From NCBI GenBank assembly GCA_031761405.1, contig JASEVX010000006.1:32863359-32927358 (forward strand): a DNA stretch of 64,000 nt, in the 5' to 3' direction. The notes under the pieces are model-generated. The model had not been told where the DNA came from. It was given only the letters and a program-made list of their open reading frames with translations, and ran no database searches. Numbering within the stretch: position 1 is the first letter of the stretch; every line of letters starts with the position of its first letter. A program made the position numbers and the translations under genes. This stretch comes from Serripes groenlandicus (lineage: Eukaryota; Mollusca; Bivalvia; Cardiida; Cardiidae). Below are positions 1-9,727 of this stretch, one piece after another.

Positions 1-150
1 CGCTGAACCTACATTTCCCTGGATTGTCATCTATCAGAGAGTTCACATTCAGCGTGATTAAAACTGGCTTAAAAGCATTCCTCCCAGCATCATCAGGGGA
101 AAACACATTTCTGTTCCACCCCTTCCTTAAGTTACTATCGGTTTTGAAAA
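1..150 (-). CDS. Partial coding exon of minus-strand gene M0 (runs off window)
   Basis: Not recognised. The minus strand is open for 49 codons from a 3' splice site (pyrimidine-rich tract ending in CGTAG at 151-152) to the window edge. It includes the peptide stretches KTDSNLRKGWNRN, FSPDDAGRN and ITLNVNSLIDDNPGK. The first base completes an AGT (Ser) codon begun by the exon at 257-303, so the two are in phase. By hand count about 70% of codons begin with a purine, versus about 48% in the plus-strand open frame over the same bases, which favours minus-strand coding. The segment looks soluble, with no membrane segment. The plus-strand frame is also open, so this stays a prediction. Confidence 0.5.
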
Positions 151-256
151 CTACGCAGGAAAAATAAGAATAATCTTGAATGTTCAAACTATTTAGAATA
201 TTGAATTTTTTTGTCTAAAAAGCAAAATAAGAACCTTTCCCACAATTCTTTCATAC

Positions 257-303
257 CTTCTGCCAAATTTGTCCATATCAGGGAAGATTAATTCTTTTTC
301 CAG
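257..303 (-). CDS. Internal coding exon of minus-strand gene M0
   Basis: A 47-bp open segment lies between a strong 3' splice site (GTTTCCTTTAG, minus strand) and a GTATGA 5' splice site at 251-256. It reads LEKELIFPDMDKFGR in phase 0 and leaves two bases (AG) that join the first base of the 1-150 exon to give serine. It starts in phase 0, matching the phase-0 end of the 2520-2634 exon. Ten of 15 codons begin with a purine. The product is unknown, and transcript evidence is lacking. Confidence 0.5.
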
Positions 304-416
304 CTAAAGGAAACAATTTAACCTTCAAGAATTAGAAATAAATGCTGATTATAATCTGATTGAAAATTTAATTTTGAAAACTGTTCAAATCAATCTCAGA
401 AATGTAGCTGGCTGAT

Positions 417-597
417 TTGAATCCGGGACAAAATGTGCACGGACAAAATGCCACAGGACATATTGTCCACGGACAAAAGCCACAGGACATAACGTCCACG
501 GACAAAATGCCACAGGACATAACGTCCACGGACAAAATGCCACAGGACATAATGTCCACAGACAAAATGCCACAATATGAAAAGAGGACAAAATGCC
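417..597 (+). repeat. 30-bp minisatellite built from the end of the adjacent TIR element
   Basis: About five imperfect copies of a GGACAAAATGCCACA / GGACATAACGTCCAC dimer. The motif GGACAAAATGCCA is also the outer end of the left arm of the neighbouring inverted-repeat element (585-814), and its complement closes the right arm (TGGCATTATGTCC). The array therefore looks like tandem multiplication of that element's left terminus. Confidence 0.7.
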
Positions 598-814
598 AAA
601 GTTTATTTCAAAAACATTTTATTGTGAATTATAATGTTAAAGCAGCACACCACAAGTGTTATGGGATGTTAAATGGGATGTGTGGATGGCTGATAAAAGT
701 GATAGATCATGAACTGTTTCATTCAAATACTGTTGCCACTTGTGGTGTGCTAGCTGCTTTAACATTATAATTCATAATAAAATGTTTTCGAAATAAACTG
801 TGGCATTATGTCCG
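585..814. mobile_element. Foldback/TIR element, ~75-bp arms
   Basis: The left arm (585-658) and right arm (737-814) are near-perfect inverted repeats. Both contain the CACCACAAGTG / CACTTGTGGTG inner ends and the AAAGTTTATTTC / GAAATAAACTGT outer parts. The loop of about 78 bp has no coding potential. The outer end is GGACAAAATG / CATTATGTCC. The superfamily is not assigned because the left end is blurred by the tandem array at 417-597. Confidence 0.7.
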
Positions 815-855
815 GATACCGGCTGATTTTGGTATTCACTCTCTATTAATTATTG

Positions 856-1084
856 GAATCCGCTGTGGTCGAGTGGTTAGCGTCGGGGATTTCGAAACCG
901 GGTGTCCCGGGTTCGATCCCCAGTCGCGGCACTACGGTCATGGTGGAGTGCCCGTGGGTGGGCAAGGCACATTTTCTAGCCTAGTACTGGTTTGTTTACC
1001 CAGGTATCATGAATAATTAAATTTAATTGCGCGCTAAATGACCTTAGCTGTCGATGCGCCATAAAACAATATACATTCATTCAT
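856..1084 (+). mobile_element. Full-length tRNA-derived SINE (family S1)
   Basis: It opens with a tRNA-like head holding an A box (GTGGTCGAGTGGTTAGCG) and a B box (GGGTTCGATCCCC). A family body follows (CATGGTGGAGTGCCC, CTAGTACTGGTTTG), then a (CATT)n tail. It is flanked by a perfect 14-bp target-site duplication, TCTATTAATTATTG, at 842-855 and 1085-1098. The clean duplication marks LINE-assisted insertion. Confidence 0.9.
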
Positions 1085-1140
1085 TCTATTAATTATTGTA
1101 GGTAAACTGTGACTCAAAAGCACTTTGTTTAAACAGTGTC

Positions 1141-1289
1141 TTACCCATTCCCTCATACAACAAATCTACAGCAGAAAACTTTGAATACTTAGAAAAACTC
1201 TAAATTAAGTTTAATCCTTTTGACACAATGTTTCCTAAACTTGCCTACTGCAGAGGCATCAGAAAGCGTCCATATGAGAGAAAGGATTA
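1141..1289 (+). mobile_element. TTAA-MITE, degraded and internally deleted
   Basis: Recognisable left end (CCCATTCCCTCATACAACAAATCTACAGCAG) shortened and diverged; the right end keeps CAGAGGCATCAGAAAGCG. The central hairpin is lost. Confidence 0.6.
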
Positions 1290-1363
1290 TGTAATTTTCA
1301 ACAATATTTAATCTATTCCAAAATCTTTCCTTGGTCAATATTCTGTGATACCTTAGTAGGTGG

Positions 1364-1589
1364 TTTACCCTTTCCCTCATACAACAATTCAGAAGACGAC
1401 TATAACATATTTTGTCAAAAAATAGAAAATCTCTATTATTGAATAGATAACCTATGACTAAAAGTGGAAAACATTGTGGCAAAAGGAGAAATTGCTCATT
1501 TTGAGCAATTTCTTCTTTTGTCACTATAGTTTCAAAAAGTTGTCTGCTGCAGAAGCATCAGAAAGCATCTATATAACGGAAAGGGTTAA
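1364..1589 (+). mobile_element. TTAA-MITE copy
   Basis: Near full length. The left boundary is TTTA, the right boundary GGGTTAA. The central hairpin is intact with GCTCATTTTGAGC at its tip. Confidence 0.85.
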
Positions 1590-1689
1590 TATAGACACCA
1601 AGGCATCGTAATCTTTCCCGCCGTAATCCCGTGCACTAATTAGATATGAAGGCACTTTTACCATTCTTATACTCTTTGGTATGACTTGT

Positions 1690-2074
1690 CCTAGGCTTAA
1701 ACCCAGTCTCTAAATCCTAAATGATGCTGTAACCTAGGTCAGGACGAAACCCAAGTCTTTTAATCCTAAAGGATGCTGCAAGTAACCTAGGTCAGGACAA
1801 AACCCCAGTCTTTTAATCCTAAAGGATGCTGTAACCTAAGTCAGGATTGGACCCTAGTCTATTTATCTCTAGGGGACACTGTGTAACTTAAGTCAGGACC
1901 AAACCCCATTCTATTTATCTCTAGGGGACACTGTGTAACTTAAGTCAGGACCAAACCCCAATCTTTGTATCTCTAGGGGACACTGTGTAACTTAAAGTCA
2001 GGACCAAACCCCAGTCTTTGTATCTCTAGGGGACACTGTGTAACTTAAGTCAGGACCAAACCCCAGTATTTGCA
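1690..2074 (+). repeat. 52-bp minisatellite
   Basis: Tandem units contain GTAACTTAAGTCAGGACCAA and a TATCTCTAGGGGACACTG core. The spacing of the CTAGGGGACA core at 1869, 1921, 1973 and 2026 gives a 52-53 bp period. Upstream units (1690-1850) are older variants with AATCCTAAAGGATGCTG. Confidence 0.85.
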
Positions 2075-2478
2075 TCTCTAGGGGACACCTAGTCTATTTA
2101 TCTCTAGGGGACGCCTAGTCTATTTATCTCTAGGGGACGCCTAGTCTATTTATCTCTAGGGGACACCTAGTCTATTTATCTCTAGGGGACACCTAGTCTA
2201 TTTATCTCTAGGGGACACCTAGTCTATTTATCTCTAGGGGACACCTAGTCTATTTATCTCTAGGGGACGCCTAGTCTATTTATCTCTAGGGGACGCCTAG
2301 TCTATTTATCTCTAGGGGACGCCTAGTCTATTTATCTCTAGGGGACGCCTAGTCTATTTATCTCTAGGGGACGCCTAGTCTATTTATCTCTAGGGGACGC
2401 CTAGTCTATTTATCTCTAGGGGACGCCTAGTCTATTTATCTCTAGGGGACGCCTAGTCTATTTATCTCTAGGGGACGC
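2075..2478 (+). repeat. 26-bp minisatellite, about 15 copies
   Basis: Highly uniform unit GACGCCTAGTCTATTTATC plus TCTAGGG. It starts where the 52-bp array ends and keeps only that unit's TATCTCTAGGGGAC portion, so it arose by deletion of half of the longer unit followed by homogenisation. The units differ mainly by GACAC versus GACGC. Confidence 0.9.
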
Positions 2479-2519
2479 TGTAATGTGTAGATCACCCAGT
2501 TTGTGCAGAACAGTCTTAC

Positions 2520-2634
2520 ATAGTGGTACATGAAATAAAGGAGAAGATCTGACAAGGAAATTATACTATCAAAAGAATTAACTCTTTTGTTTGTTCCTGT
2601 GTGGTTGTACACTTCACCATAATAAACTCGCAAA
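2520..2634 (-). CDS. Internal coding exon of minus-strand gene M0
   Basis: A 115-bp open segment between a 3' splice site (CATTTTATTACAG, minus strand) and a consensus GTAAGA donor at 2514-2519. It translates as LRVYYGEVYNHTGTNKRV followed by a hydrophobic, tyrosine-rich run (SDLLLYFMYHY). It starts with one base completing a codon and ends in phase 0, which fits the phase-0 start of the 257-303 exon. The product is not recognised. Purine bias at codon position 1 is neutral (about 50%), so support comes from splice sites and phase only. The 2.2-kb intron downstream holds a SINE, MITEs and minisatellites. Confidence 0.45.
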
Positions 2635-2904
2635 CTGTAATAAAATGTCCTCATCATCCACAGGCAATGCCCAACAAACTACACAAGAAATGTGATTTCT
2701 CTTTGAAGCTTTGAGATGCATCTCATGTGAATAAAACAGAAACAATTGCTTTTCACTTACTTTGATTATTATCTATATTGAAGTTTATTATTCCTTGATG
2801 TCTATCAATTATCTACATCTTTTTATGAGCAATAAAACAGTTGAAACAGTGCTTGAGGGAGAGAGCAATTTGACCATGAGAATCAGATACAGACATATTC
2901 ATTG
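2635..2904. other. Unassigned AT-rich sequence
   Basis: Probable intron of gene M0. A GTAAGT donor on the minus strand (around 2750) follows a short open run, but its phase does not join the 2520-2634 exon, so no exon is called. Confidence 0.3.
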
Positions 2905-3187
2905 ATTGATTGGGGTTTGAGACGCAGTTTTCAACAATTTTTCAACAATTTTTCAGTCATATCATGGCAGCCAGTTCACCTGTTCATGTTTCCTGGTTTT
3001 CTCACACCAGTACTCCACACAACAAACTTTCAAAGCAACTAGCTGCTTTCCCACATAGACAGTCTGACTGTTAGCCCATTGGAAAAGAAAGATGAATGGT
3101 GCTTGTCACAGTGACTTTTGTCTTACGGCAGAGAGAATGTTGGCAGAGCTGGGATTAAAACTCACAACCCTTGGATTGACAGGGCTA
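2905..3187 (-). mobile_element. SINE, family S2, minus orientation
   Basis: Reads (TTGA)n-tail, TTTTTCAACAATTTTTCAG, CACACCAGTACTCCACA, then the eroded tRNA-like head with CTCACAACCC. It sits head to head with the next SINE. Confidence 0.7.
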
Positions 3188-3244
3188 GGCAGATATAGAT
3201 GGATAAGTTCCAATGTGGCGTGCAGCATTTCACTGTTCTTACAA

Positions 3245-3540
3245 TGGTGCAGTGTTCCGAAGCTCAGTAGCAACGCAGGCTGTCAATCAAGGGGTTGCAA
3301 ATTCAAATCTCAGCTTGACCAACATTCATTCCGACATTTGACAAAAGTCACTGTGACAAGCCTCATTCGTCTTTAACCAATGGGCTAATAATCTATGTGG
3401 AAAAGCAGCCAGTTGCTTGGAAAGTATATTGTGTGGTGTACTGGTGTGAGAAAGCTAGGAAACACATCAGTAGGTGAACTGGCCGCCGTGATATGACTGA
3501 GAAAATGTTAAAAACGGCATAAAATCTCAATCAATCAAAT
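3245..3540 (+). mobile_element. SINE, family S2, plus orientation
   Basis: The head includes GGCTGTCAATCAAGGGGTTG. The body has TTTGACAAAAGTCACTG and the tail (CAAT)n. It matches the intact copy at 49480-49779 with point changes, and forms an inverted pair with 2905-3187. Confidence 0.75.
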
Positions 3541-3675
3541 AATCTAACAATGGTTTACCTCAAACATCATATCAGTAACAGACACGTATTTAAACGATAG
3601 GGCTCAATCAGGCATGAAATGTCAACCTTTTCAAAACAAATTGGGAAGAGGGACACTAGAACATTTGATACTCAT

Positions 3676-3891
3676 TTAACCCTTTCCCACATCCAACATA
3701 TATGTAGCAGAAGACTTTGAAAACATATTGACAAAAACCTGAAAAATCTCTATAAAAGATAGCTTAATTGTTAAATAAAGTTGAAAACATTGTGGCCAAA
3801 TGTTAAATTGCTCATCATGAGCAATTTCACCTTTAGCCACAATGTTTTCAAAAGTCGTCTGCTATTGCGTCTGCAGATGGGAAAGGGTTAA
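3676..3891 (+). mobile_element. TTAA-MITE copy, subfamily with internal AATTGTTAAA
   Basis: TTAA at both ends. It carries ACCTGAAAAATCTC, GATAGCTTAATTGTTAAA and the right end GTCTGCTATTGCGTC. The hairpin tip is GCTCATCATGAGC. It is the reference for the composite at 47851. Confidence 0.85.
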
Positions 3892-3940
3892 AAAATCCTA
3901 CTACAAAAAGTTTTTGTTTCATGTTAAAGAAAATGCTTTT

Positions 3941-4620
3941 GACAAGAGACCCAGAAGGGCCTGTATCGCTCACCTGGATATTTGAGCAATCGTGGGAAAA
4001 TGTTCTAAAGAAAAGTGAATTTGCAAAGAATTACACATCTGGAGTTTTCTATAAGAATGCTCCATACTAAATGATATAGATTACTTAATTTGTACTGAAA
4101 ATAGAGTTAATTGAGGTTTTTTCTGGCTTCCTGTACTGGACCTATGTCCTTTAGAAGGGTTCCTCCTTGCATTTGTATGTTAGGTTGGTTTTGTACTGGA
4201 ATTATCCAGACCAAATTTGGTTCAGATCTTTTTACCCATTGTCAAGGAGTTTATGCAACTTTGAGTCTCTTGTGCGCAAGGATGCTACAGACAAATATAA
4301 TCACTCTGGGCCTCTGTTTATTCAGAAGAAGTTATTTAAAGATTTTTATATATTTCACCACTGTGCCCTTGAAAGTAGGTCAAGGTTATTCAGAAGAAGT
4401 TGTTTAAAGGATTTTATATATTTGACACTTGTTACCTTGATAGGTCAAGGTCATTTATCCAAGGAAACTTTATAGCACTCTATCCCAGGTACCTCCTGGC
4501 CAAATATCATCACTCTGGTTGACCAAACAAATCATGTAGAGGGTCACTATAGCAACATGTGTACCAAATTTGGCACTTGTGGGTGAAGCAGTATAGGAGA
4601 TATGGCCCGAAACAAGGTTG
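3941..4620 (+). mobile_element. Helentron-like element, class C (GCTCACCT), 5' part
   Basis: The 5' end GACAAGAGACCCAGAAGGGCC is a short hairpin followed by the class tag ATCGCTCACCT. Related core sequence continues (CAAATTTGGTTCAGATC, GTCAAGGTTATTCAGAAG repeated twice, GTGTACCAAATTTGGCAC). No 3' end (AGGTGAGC) was found, so it is truncated. Confidence 0.55.
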
Positions 4621-5180
4621 GGTGCAAGGATGGACAAGGTGCAAAGCTATATAGCCCAATTGGTATATGAGACTGGATATCTAGTTTCATTCTACACATA
4701 CAGGCAATGAGATAAATAATGATTACTAATTGACATAAGATACCACCAGACAAGGAAATTGAGAGCTCAAACATTACCTTGTATCTATATAAAGATGTTA
4801 AATTAACCAAATCACCACCTTTTGTATTTATACACTTTTATCCCTGCCACTGCACAGTATTGATGTGTTGAACCATTCTTCACATGCAGACACGTTTTGA
4901 CTAATTTGCAGCCTGGCGACTTTCGAATGTATCGTGGCAGAAATGGTAATTGCTTGCATGGTTTAAACTCTATTCTATATTTATAATTTCAGTTTTCAAT
5001 ATTTTTGCCATTATTTTTTCAAAGCTGTAACTAAAATGGAATTTTCATGGCATTGCCATACAAAAACTCCTCAAATTCGTCTCGTTAAAAGTAAAATCAG
5101 CAATTTCATTCAATACTGTCTTAAAATTGTAATTCACTTTATAAAGATTTTCTACTAAATAAGATGTTGAATAAGGATCG
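4621..5180. other. No recognised feature
   Basis: AT-rich sequence without clear repeats, splice-bounded open frames or RNA genes; probably intergenic or intronic. Confidence 0.4.
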
Positions 5181-5184
5181 ATTA

Positions 5185-5435
5185 ATTGATTGTTTGATGC
5201 ATTACGCCGTTTTCAGTTACATCACGGCATTTCCTGGGTAAGTTATTAGTTCTACTGGTCCATTTATCCTGACACCAGCCAGTCAGTTGTGATGCTAACC
5301 CCGCAACCCTGAGCTCCAAGGAGGGCAGCCATTACAACCATCTTAAAGTCTTTGGTATGACCTGGCCAGGTATCAAACATGCCACCTCCCACAACAAGTT
5401 GAACGCTATACCACTACACATTCAAGGTGAAGAAT
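5185..5435 (-). mobile_element. SINE, family S3, minus orientation
   Basis: Poly(TTGA)-type tail, then TTACGCCGTTTTCAG, GGTAAGTTATTAGTTCTACTGG, GCCAGTCAGTTGTGATGCTAA, GGAGGGCAGCCATTAC, and a decayed tRNA-like head near 5420. Confidence 0.7.
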
Positions 5436-5491
5436 TAAGAAGAGCCTGAACATAGCAATAAGGGCAAATTTTGAATTTGGCAAAACATTTA

Positions 5492-5689
5492 TTAGAATTT
5501 TATGGATTTGACGCAATTTCCATTGTCATGCGTTGAAAATGAAACCAAATTCACATCTTGTCCAAAACTGAGATTTCCAAGAGAAAATCGGAAGATAGAA
5601 TTGAGAAGCGTCACAAGAAACCTGTGACCAACCATTCTGTTTAGACAACTGGGGAATATTGGGAACAGCCTGCCTCTCCCTGCAGTGTA
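5492..5689 (-). CDS. Possible terminal exon, frame and strand uncertain
   Basis: The minus strand has a good 3' splice site (ATTACACTGCAG at 5690-5695). Two frames stay open for 50 or more codons after it, one ending at a TGA (5526), the other at a TAA (5492) that overlaps an AATAAA. One frame includes NGWSQVSCDASQF and IFSWKSQFW, the other GRGRLFPIFPSC. A plus-strand frame is also open and protein-like. I cannot choose between them. Confidence 0.2.
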   Translation of the reverse strand, partial: YTAGRGRLFPIFPSCLNRMVGHRFLVTLLNSIFRFSLGNLSFGQDVNLVSFSTHDNGNCVKSIKF

Positions 5690-5705
5690 ATGAGGATTGT
5701 CCCTG

Positions 5706-5925
5706 TTAACCTTCACAATTGCAAAGGCATCTGCAGCAAATAACTTCTGAAAACATTATGGCAAAACGAGAAATTGCTCATGACATGAGCAATTTCTCCC
5801 TTTTCCACAGTGTTGTTAACTCTTTTCATTTATCATAGTCTCATTTATAGAGATGTTCCATAATTTGACCTAAATGTTTTCAGAGTCGTCTGTGCTGCAG
5901 ATATATTGCATGTGGGAAAGGGTAT
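5706..5925 (-). mobile_element. TTAA-MITE copy, diverged ends
   Basis: The left end is eroded (TTAACCTTCAC); the right end is GTGGGAAAGGGTATAC. The hairpin is intact with tip GCTCATGACATGAGC. Confidence 0.7.
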
Positions 5926-5970
5926 ACTATTTAGTAGTACACACGTTCTGAAGGCTCTTGAGATGTATAA

Positions 5971-6257
5971 ATAACTCTCCTTTTCTTCTCAAAAGTTGTC
6001 TGCTGCAGATGCATCAAAATGTGTCTGCAAGTGGAAAAGTATTAACCCTTTCCCTCGTACAACATTTCTGCAGCAGACGGCTTCGAAAACATACTGGCAA
6101 AATGTGAAATATCTCCATAAGTGAGAGTTTAATTGTTAAATAGAGTTGAAAACATTGTGGCCAAAGGAGAAACTGCTCATCATCAGCAATTTCACCTTTG
6201 GCCACAATGTTTTTTTAAAAGGTGTCTGAAAGCGGCCGTTTGTGGGAAAAGTATTAA
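5971..6257 (+). mobile_element. TTAA-MITE copy at 6042-6257 abutting a 3' fragment
   Basis: 5971-6045 is the right-hand third of one copy; it shares its closing TTAA with a complete copy ending GGGAAAAGTATTAA. The hairpin tip is GCTCATCATCAGC, a broken palindrome. Confidence 0.8.
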
Positions 6258-6512
6258 ACTGATCTGGTATATTTTGCATGTAACTACGGTAACAGGAGGT
6301 ATGTTTTTCCTGTGCAACATGTCTCACGAGAGATTTCCAATTATTTGCTGCCAAACTGAAGAATCTTTTAAAGCTTGACAAATAGAATTGGCATTTGTCA
6401 TTTTTTTACCCAATTTTTAATCTGCTAATTTTTACAAGGAGTATTTGTTACATGGAAGAATTTTGATAGCCTGACTCGCCCCGTCTGATGGGAGGAATGA
6501 ATGTACAATAAC

Positions 6513-6761
6513 TTAACCCTTTCTCACATATAGTCCCTTTCTGACGCATTCGAAGCAGACGACTTTTGAAAACAATGTGACAAAAGTAGAAATTGCTCAA
6601 AACAAACAGTTTCTCCTTTTTCCACATTATTTTCAACTGTAATCAATAATCATACTTTAATCTTATATAATTTAATATTTTCCAAATTTTCCATATTTTA
6701 GGCAACATGTTTTCAATAACGTCTGCTGCAGATTTCCTGTATGTTGGGAGGGAAGGGTTAA
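6513..6761 (-). mobile_element. TTAA-MITE copy
   Basis: TTAA on both sides. The arms are diverged and the central hairpin (GCTCAAAACAAACAG) is mostly lost. Confidence 0.8.
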
Positions 6762-7160
6762 ATCAAACCTGGAACCTCCAGTGTTATGTTGGTCTACTAC
6801 TCCACAACTATTGAAAAGAGAGGCAAATCTATTACCATATGGATTCTACTTGCAATGAACAAACATGTTTATTATTATTCTTTGGTATTTTTTACCCTCG
6901 CCGTTCAGAATTAACCATTTGGCGAGCAGCTATTGTCTTTGTCTTAACCATTTGTTTAAAAATATGAACCAAGGACCAAGGGTTATATATATATTTACAA
7001 TTTATTAAATTAGACTATAAATGATTAACTATGTGTTGTTGTTTTTCCTATATATTAAATGACTATAATACCTGGAGGTTTAAAAAAGGATGTCTAAAAA
7101 CAATACCACTGGTATCTCTCCTGTCAACAATTTATCGGGGCCACCAGTTAAAAATTCTTT
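6762..7160. other. No recognised feature
   Basis: AT-rich sequence with no supported exon or repeat. Confidence 0.4.
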
Positions 7161-7640
7161 ACCATATATGTACAATATATTAAAATTCATATTACCTCCG
7201 GTTATAATTACATAACAATGTTTTGAAATAATTAACAATGTTTAGTTTTTACAAACATGTTCAAATCTCAAATGCAATTTATAATTATTTTCGTTATGTC
7301 CCTGGACATTTTGCCAATACATGCATGATGATGAAGATCATGCGCAAATGCAACACAACAAATAAAAATTCCTTTTTTGACAAATATGGTACCAAATATG
7401 CTTACCATATGTACAATATATTAAAACTCATATTACCTCCGGGTATAATTATATAACAATGTTTTGAAATAAACAATGTTTAGATTTTACAAACATGTTC
7501 AAACCTCAAATGCAATTTATAATTATTTTCATTATGTCCCTGGACATTTTGCAACTACATTCATAATGAAGATCATGCGCAAATTCAACACAACAAATAA
7601 AAATTCCTTTTTTTGACAAATATGGTACCAAGTATGCTTC
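7161..7640 (+). repeat. Two-copy tandem duplication, ~244-bp unit
   Basis: The segment beginning ATGTACAATATATTAAAA (7165) is repeated from about 7407, including TTACCTCCGG, CAATGTTTTGAAATAA, GTCCCTGGACATTTTGC and AAGATCATGCGCAAAT. Divergence of about 8-10% suggests an old local duplication. Confidence 0.8.
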
Positions 7641-7689
7641 AGAGTAGGATTATACAAAGCAACATATTGGTTCTGCAACATAATATTCC

Positions 7690-7919
7690 TTAACCCTTTC
7701 CCTCATACGACAATTCTGCAGCAGACGACTTTGAACATATTTTGTCAAAAAATAAAAAATCTCTATAATGAAATGGACAACCTATGACTAAAAGTGGAAA
7801 ACATTGTGGCAAAAGGAGAAATTGCTCGTTCTGAGCAATATCTTCTTTTGTCACTATGTTTTCAAAAAGCCGTCTGCTGCAGAGGCGTCAGAAAGCGTCT
7901 ATATGAGGGAAAGGGTTAA
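7690..7919 (+). mobile_element. TTAA-MITE, canonical copy
   Basis: Nearly consensus: TTAACCCTTTCCCTCATACG, CTGCAGCAGACGACTTTG, AACCTATGACTAAAAGTGG, hairpin tip GCTCGTTCTGAGC, CGTCTGCTGCAGAGGCG, GAGGGAAAGGGTTAA. It encodes nothing. Confidence 0.95.
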
Positions 7920-8238
7920 ATATTCCTTATATCTGCTGTCCTACAAAAATATTGCATAATTCTATTCGAGTGATAGAAAAACGTTTTTATTGACACTACA
8001 AAGGCATTCAGAGCCGTTCAGGTTTTTGGATCAATTATTGTTTCTTTCATGGTTTTTTTTTGGTCCAATTAATTCTTGGCTCATTTTCACTCACTTGTGT
8101 CCTTATTTCCATAAAATGCTGCAAAAGGAATTCATCTTCTTTAAGCAGAAAACCAATTATTTAGCCTCAAATAAGCTTTATCCTTTTCTACTCTCAGATC
8201 AATTAAGTCACATAAATACAGAAAGGTTCCCTAATTGT
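7920..8238. other. No recognised feature
   Basis: AT-rich sequence between two MITEs. An open plus-strand run starts at 7990 but has no splice context or recognisable motif. Confidence 0.35.
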
Positions 8239-8355
8239 ATAACCCTTTCCCTCATATAGACGCTTTCTGATGCCTCTGCAGCAGACGTCTTTTGAAAATA
8301 TTGTGACAAAAGCAGAAAATGCTAAAAACGAGCTGTTTGTGGGAAAGGGCTAACC
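8239..8355 (-). mobile_element. TTAA-MITE, internally deleted
   Basis: The left 100 bp joins directly to GTTTGTGGGAAAGGGCTAA. A further decayed right-end remnant (GTCTGCTGCAGAAG) lies near 8512-8530. Confidence 0.75.
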
Positions 8356-8684
8356 TGATAGTATATTTGAATATAATCTGCTTTGACAATTTGAAAGGAA
8401 AAACATGACATATTAGACAATTTGAAGTACAACAAACTTTCATACATGTTTGAAACAAATGTGGGAAAAGGAGGAATTTCGCGAAATGTGTAGTTTCTAT
8501 GGTTTCATGTTGTCTGCTGCAGAAGATCAAAATGTCAAAACAATGATAAAGGATAACATCATCAAGTATATCAAAACATTTTTATCATAACTTTATCGTT
8601 CAATAAAACATTTGATCATAATTTCATCGTCGAATAACATTGAAGATTTCAAAAAAGAAAATTTTGCATTTACGTCCCATTTAT

Positions 8685-8780
8685 CCCTTTCCCACTAATA
8701 CGAACATTCTGCAGCAGACGACTTTGAACATATTTTTGTCAAAAAATAGAAAATCTCTTTTACTGAATGGATAACCTATG
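8685..8780 (+). mobile_element. TTAA-MITE, left half only
   Basis: It runs from CCCTTTCCCACTAATACG to GGATAACCTATG and then stops. It is truncated just before the central hairpin. Confidence 0.75.
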
Positions 8781-8968
8781 TTAGGCAATTGTGGATATAT
8801 CAGAGACCTACTTCCTCATAAACACTGTTCCAGCTGTCATTCTGAAACAAAACACTGTTCCAGCTGTCCACTCTGAAATGACCATTACAATTCATTCATT
8901 TAACCCTGTAACTGAAGCTGACAATGGTCAACATTGGAAAACAATTACCTATATGTTTCTTTTCTTCA

Positions 8969-9191
8969 TTAACCCTTTCCCTCATATGACAATTCTGTAG
9001 CAGACGACATATTTCGTCAAAAAATGGAAAATCTCTATAATTGAATGGATAACCTATGACTAAAAGTGGAAAACATTGTGGCAAAAGGAGAAATTGCTCA
9101 TCTTGAGCAATTTCTTCTTTTGTCACTATGTTTTCAAAAATCCGTCTGCTGCAGAGGCGTCAGAAAGCGTCTATATGAAGGAAAGGGTTAA
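8969..9191 (+). mobile_element. TTAA-MITE copy between 40-bp direct repeats
   Basis: Full length with hairpin tip GCTCATCTTGAGC. The non-MITE flanks at 8928-8968 and 9206-9247 are near-identical (ACATTGGAAAACAATTACC, GTTTCTTTTCTTCAT), far longer than the TTAA expected from insertion. Confidence 0.9.
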
Positions 9192-9499
9192 GACACTTTT
9201 TTGACAGTCAACATTGGAAAACAATTACCTATTTGTTTCTTTTCTTCATCAACACTCATGTAAACTTGTTTTAAAATTGCTTTCTCAAACGTTGTCGCAA
9301 TTTGCGTCATTATTACGCTGTGTGTATTGGCATTGCCAATGTGGTTTTGAATTGTCTTACATCACAAAGAGAATAGTTGGTAGTATGAAGTTGAATGTTT
9401 TAAATGACAAGATCATTGAATTTTACTCTCTAAATTTCTACATCTACCAAATAATAGCCTCCTTCAACTATTCATCAATAAACTGCCATCTTTGCATAA
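9192..9499. other. Unassigned; plus frame open but not supported
   Basis: The plus strand is open for about 95 codons from 9214 until the next MITE. It has no splice context, is rich in Leu/Ser/Phe/Tyr, and has no recognisable domain. Confidence 0.3.
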
Positions 9500-9727
9500 T
9501 TAACCCTTTCCCTCATACGACAATTCTGCAGCAGACGACTGAAAGTATTTTGTCAAAACATAGAAAATCTCCATAATTGAATGGATAACCTATTACTAAA
9601 AGTAGAAAACATTGTGGCAAAAGGAGAAATTGCACGTTTTGTGCAATTTCTCCTTTTGTCACTATGTTTTCAAAAAGCCGTCTGCTGCAGAGGCGTCAGA
9701 AAGCGTTTATATGAGGGAAAGGGTTAA
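9500..9727 (+). mobile_element. TTAA-MITE copy, GCAC/GTGC hairpin type
   Basis: Full length with both TTAAs. The hairpin tip is GCACGTTTTGTGC. Confidence 0.95.

Noticed and set aside
1..165. Plus-strand frame LNLHFPGLSSIREF...
   Set aside because: Open, but with about 48% purine-first codons versus about 70% on the minus strand, which also has consistent splice phases.
2755..2807. Minus-strand exon with a GTAAGT donor (IIDRHQGIINFNIDNN)
   Set aside because: The phase is incompatible with the 2520-2634 exon and the peptide is low complexity.
9214..9499. Open plus-strand frame of about 95 codons
   Set aside because: Runs into a MITE, shows no splice sites or motif, and its composition is like translated AT-rich DNA.
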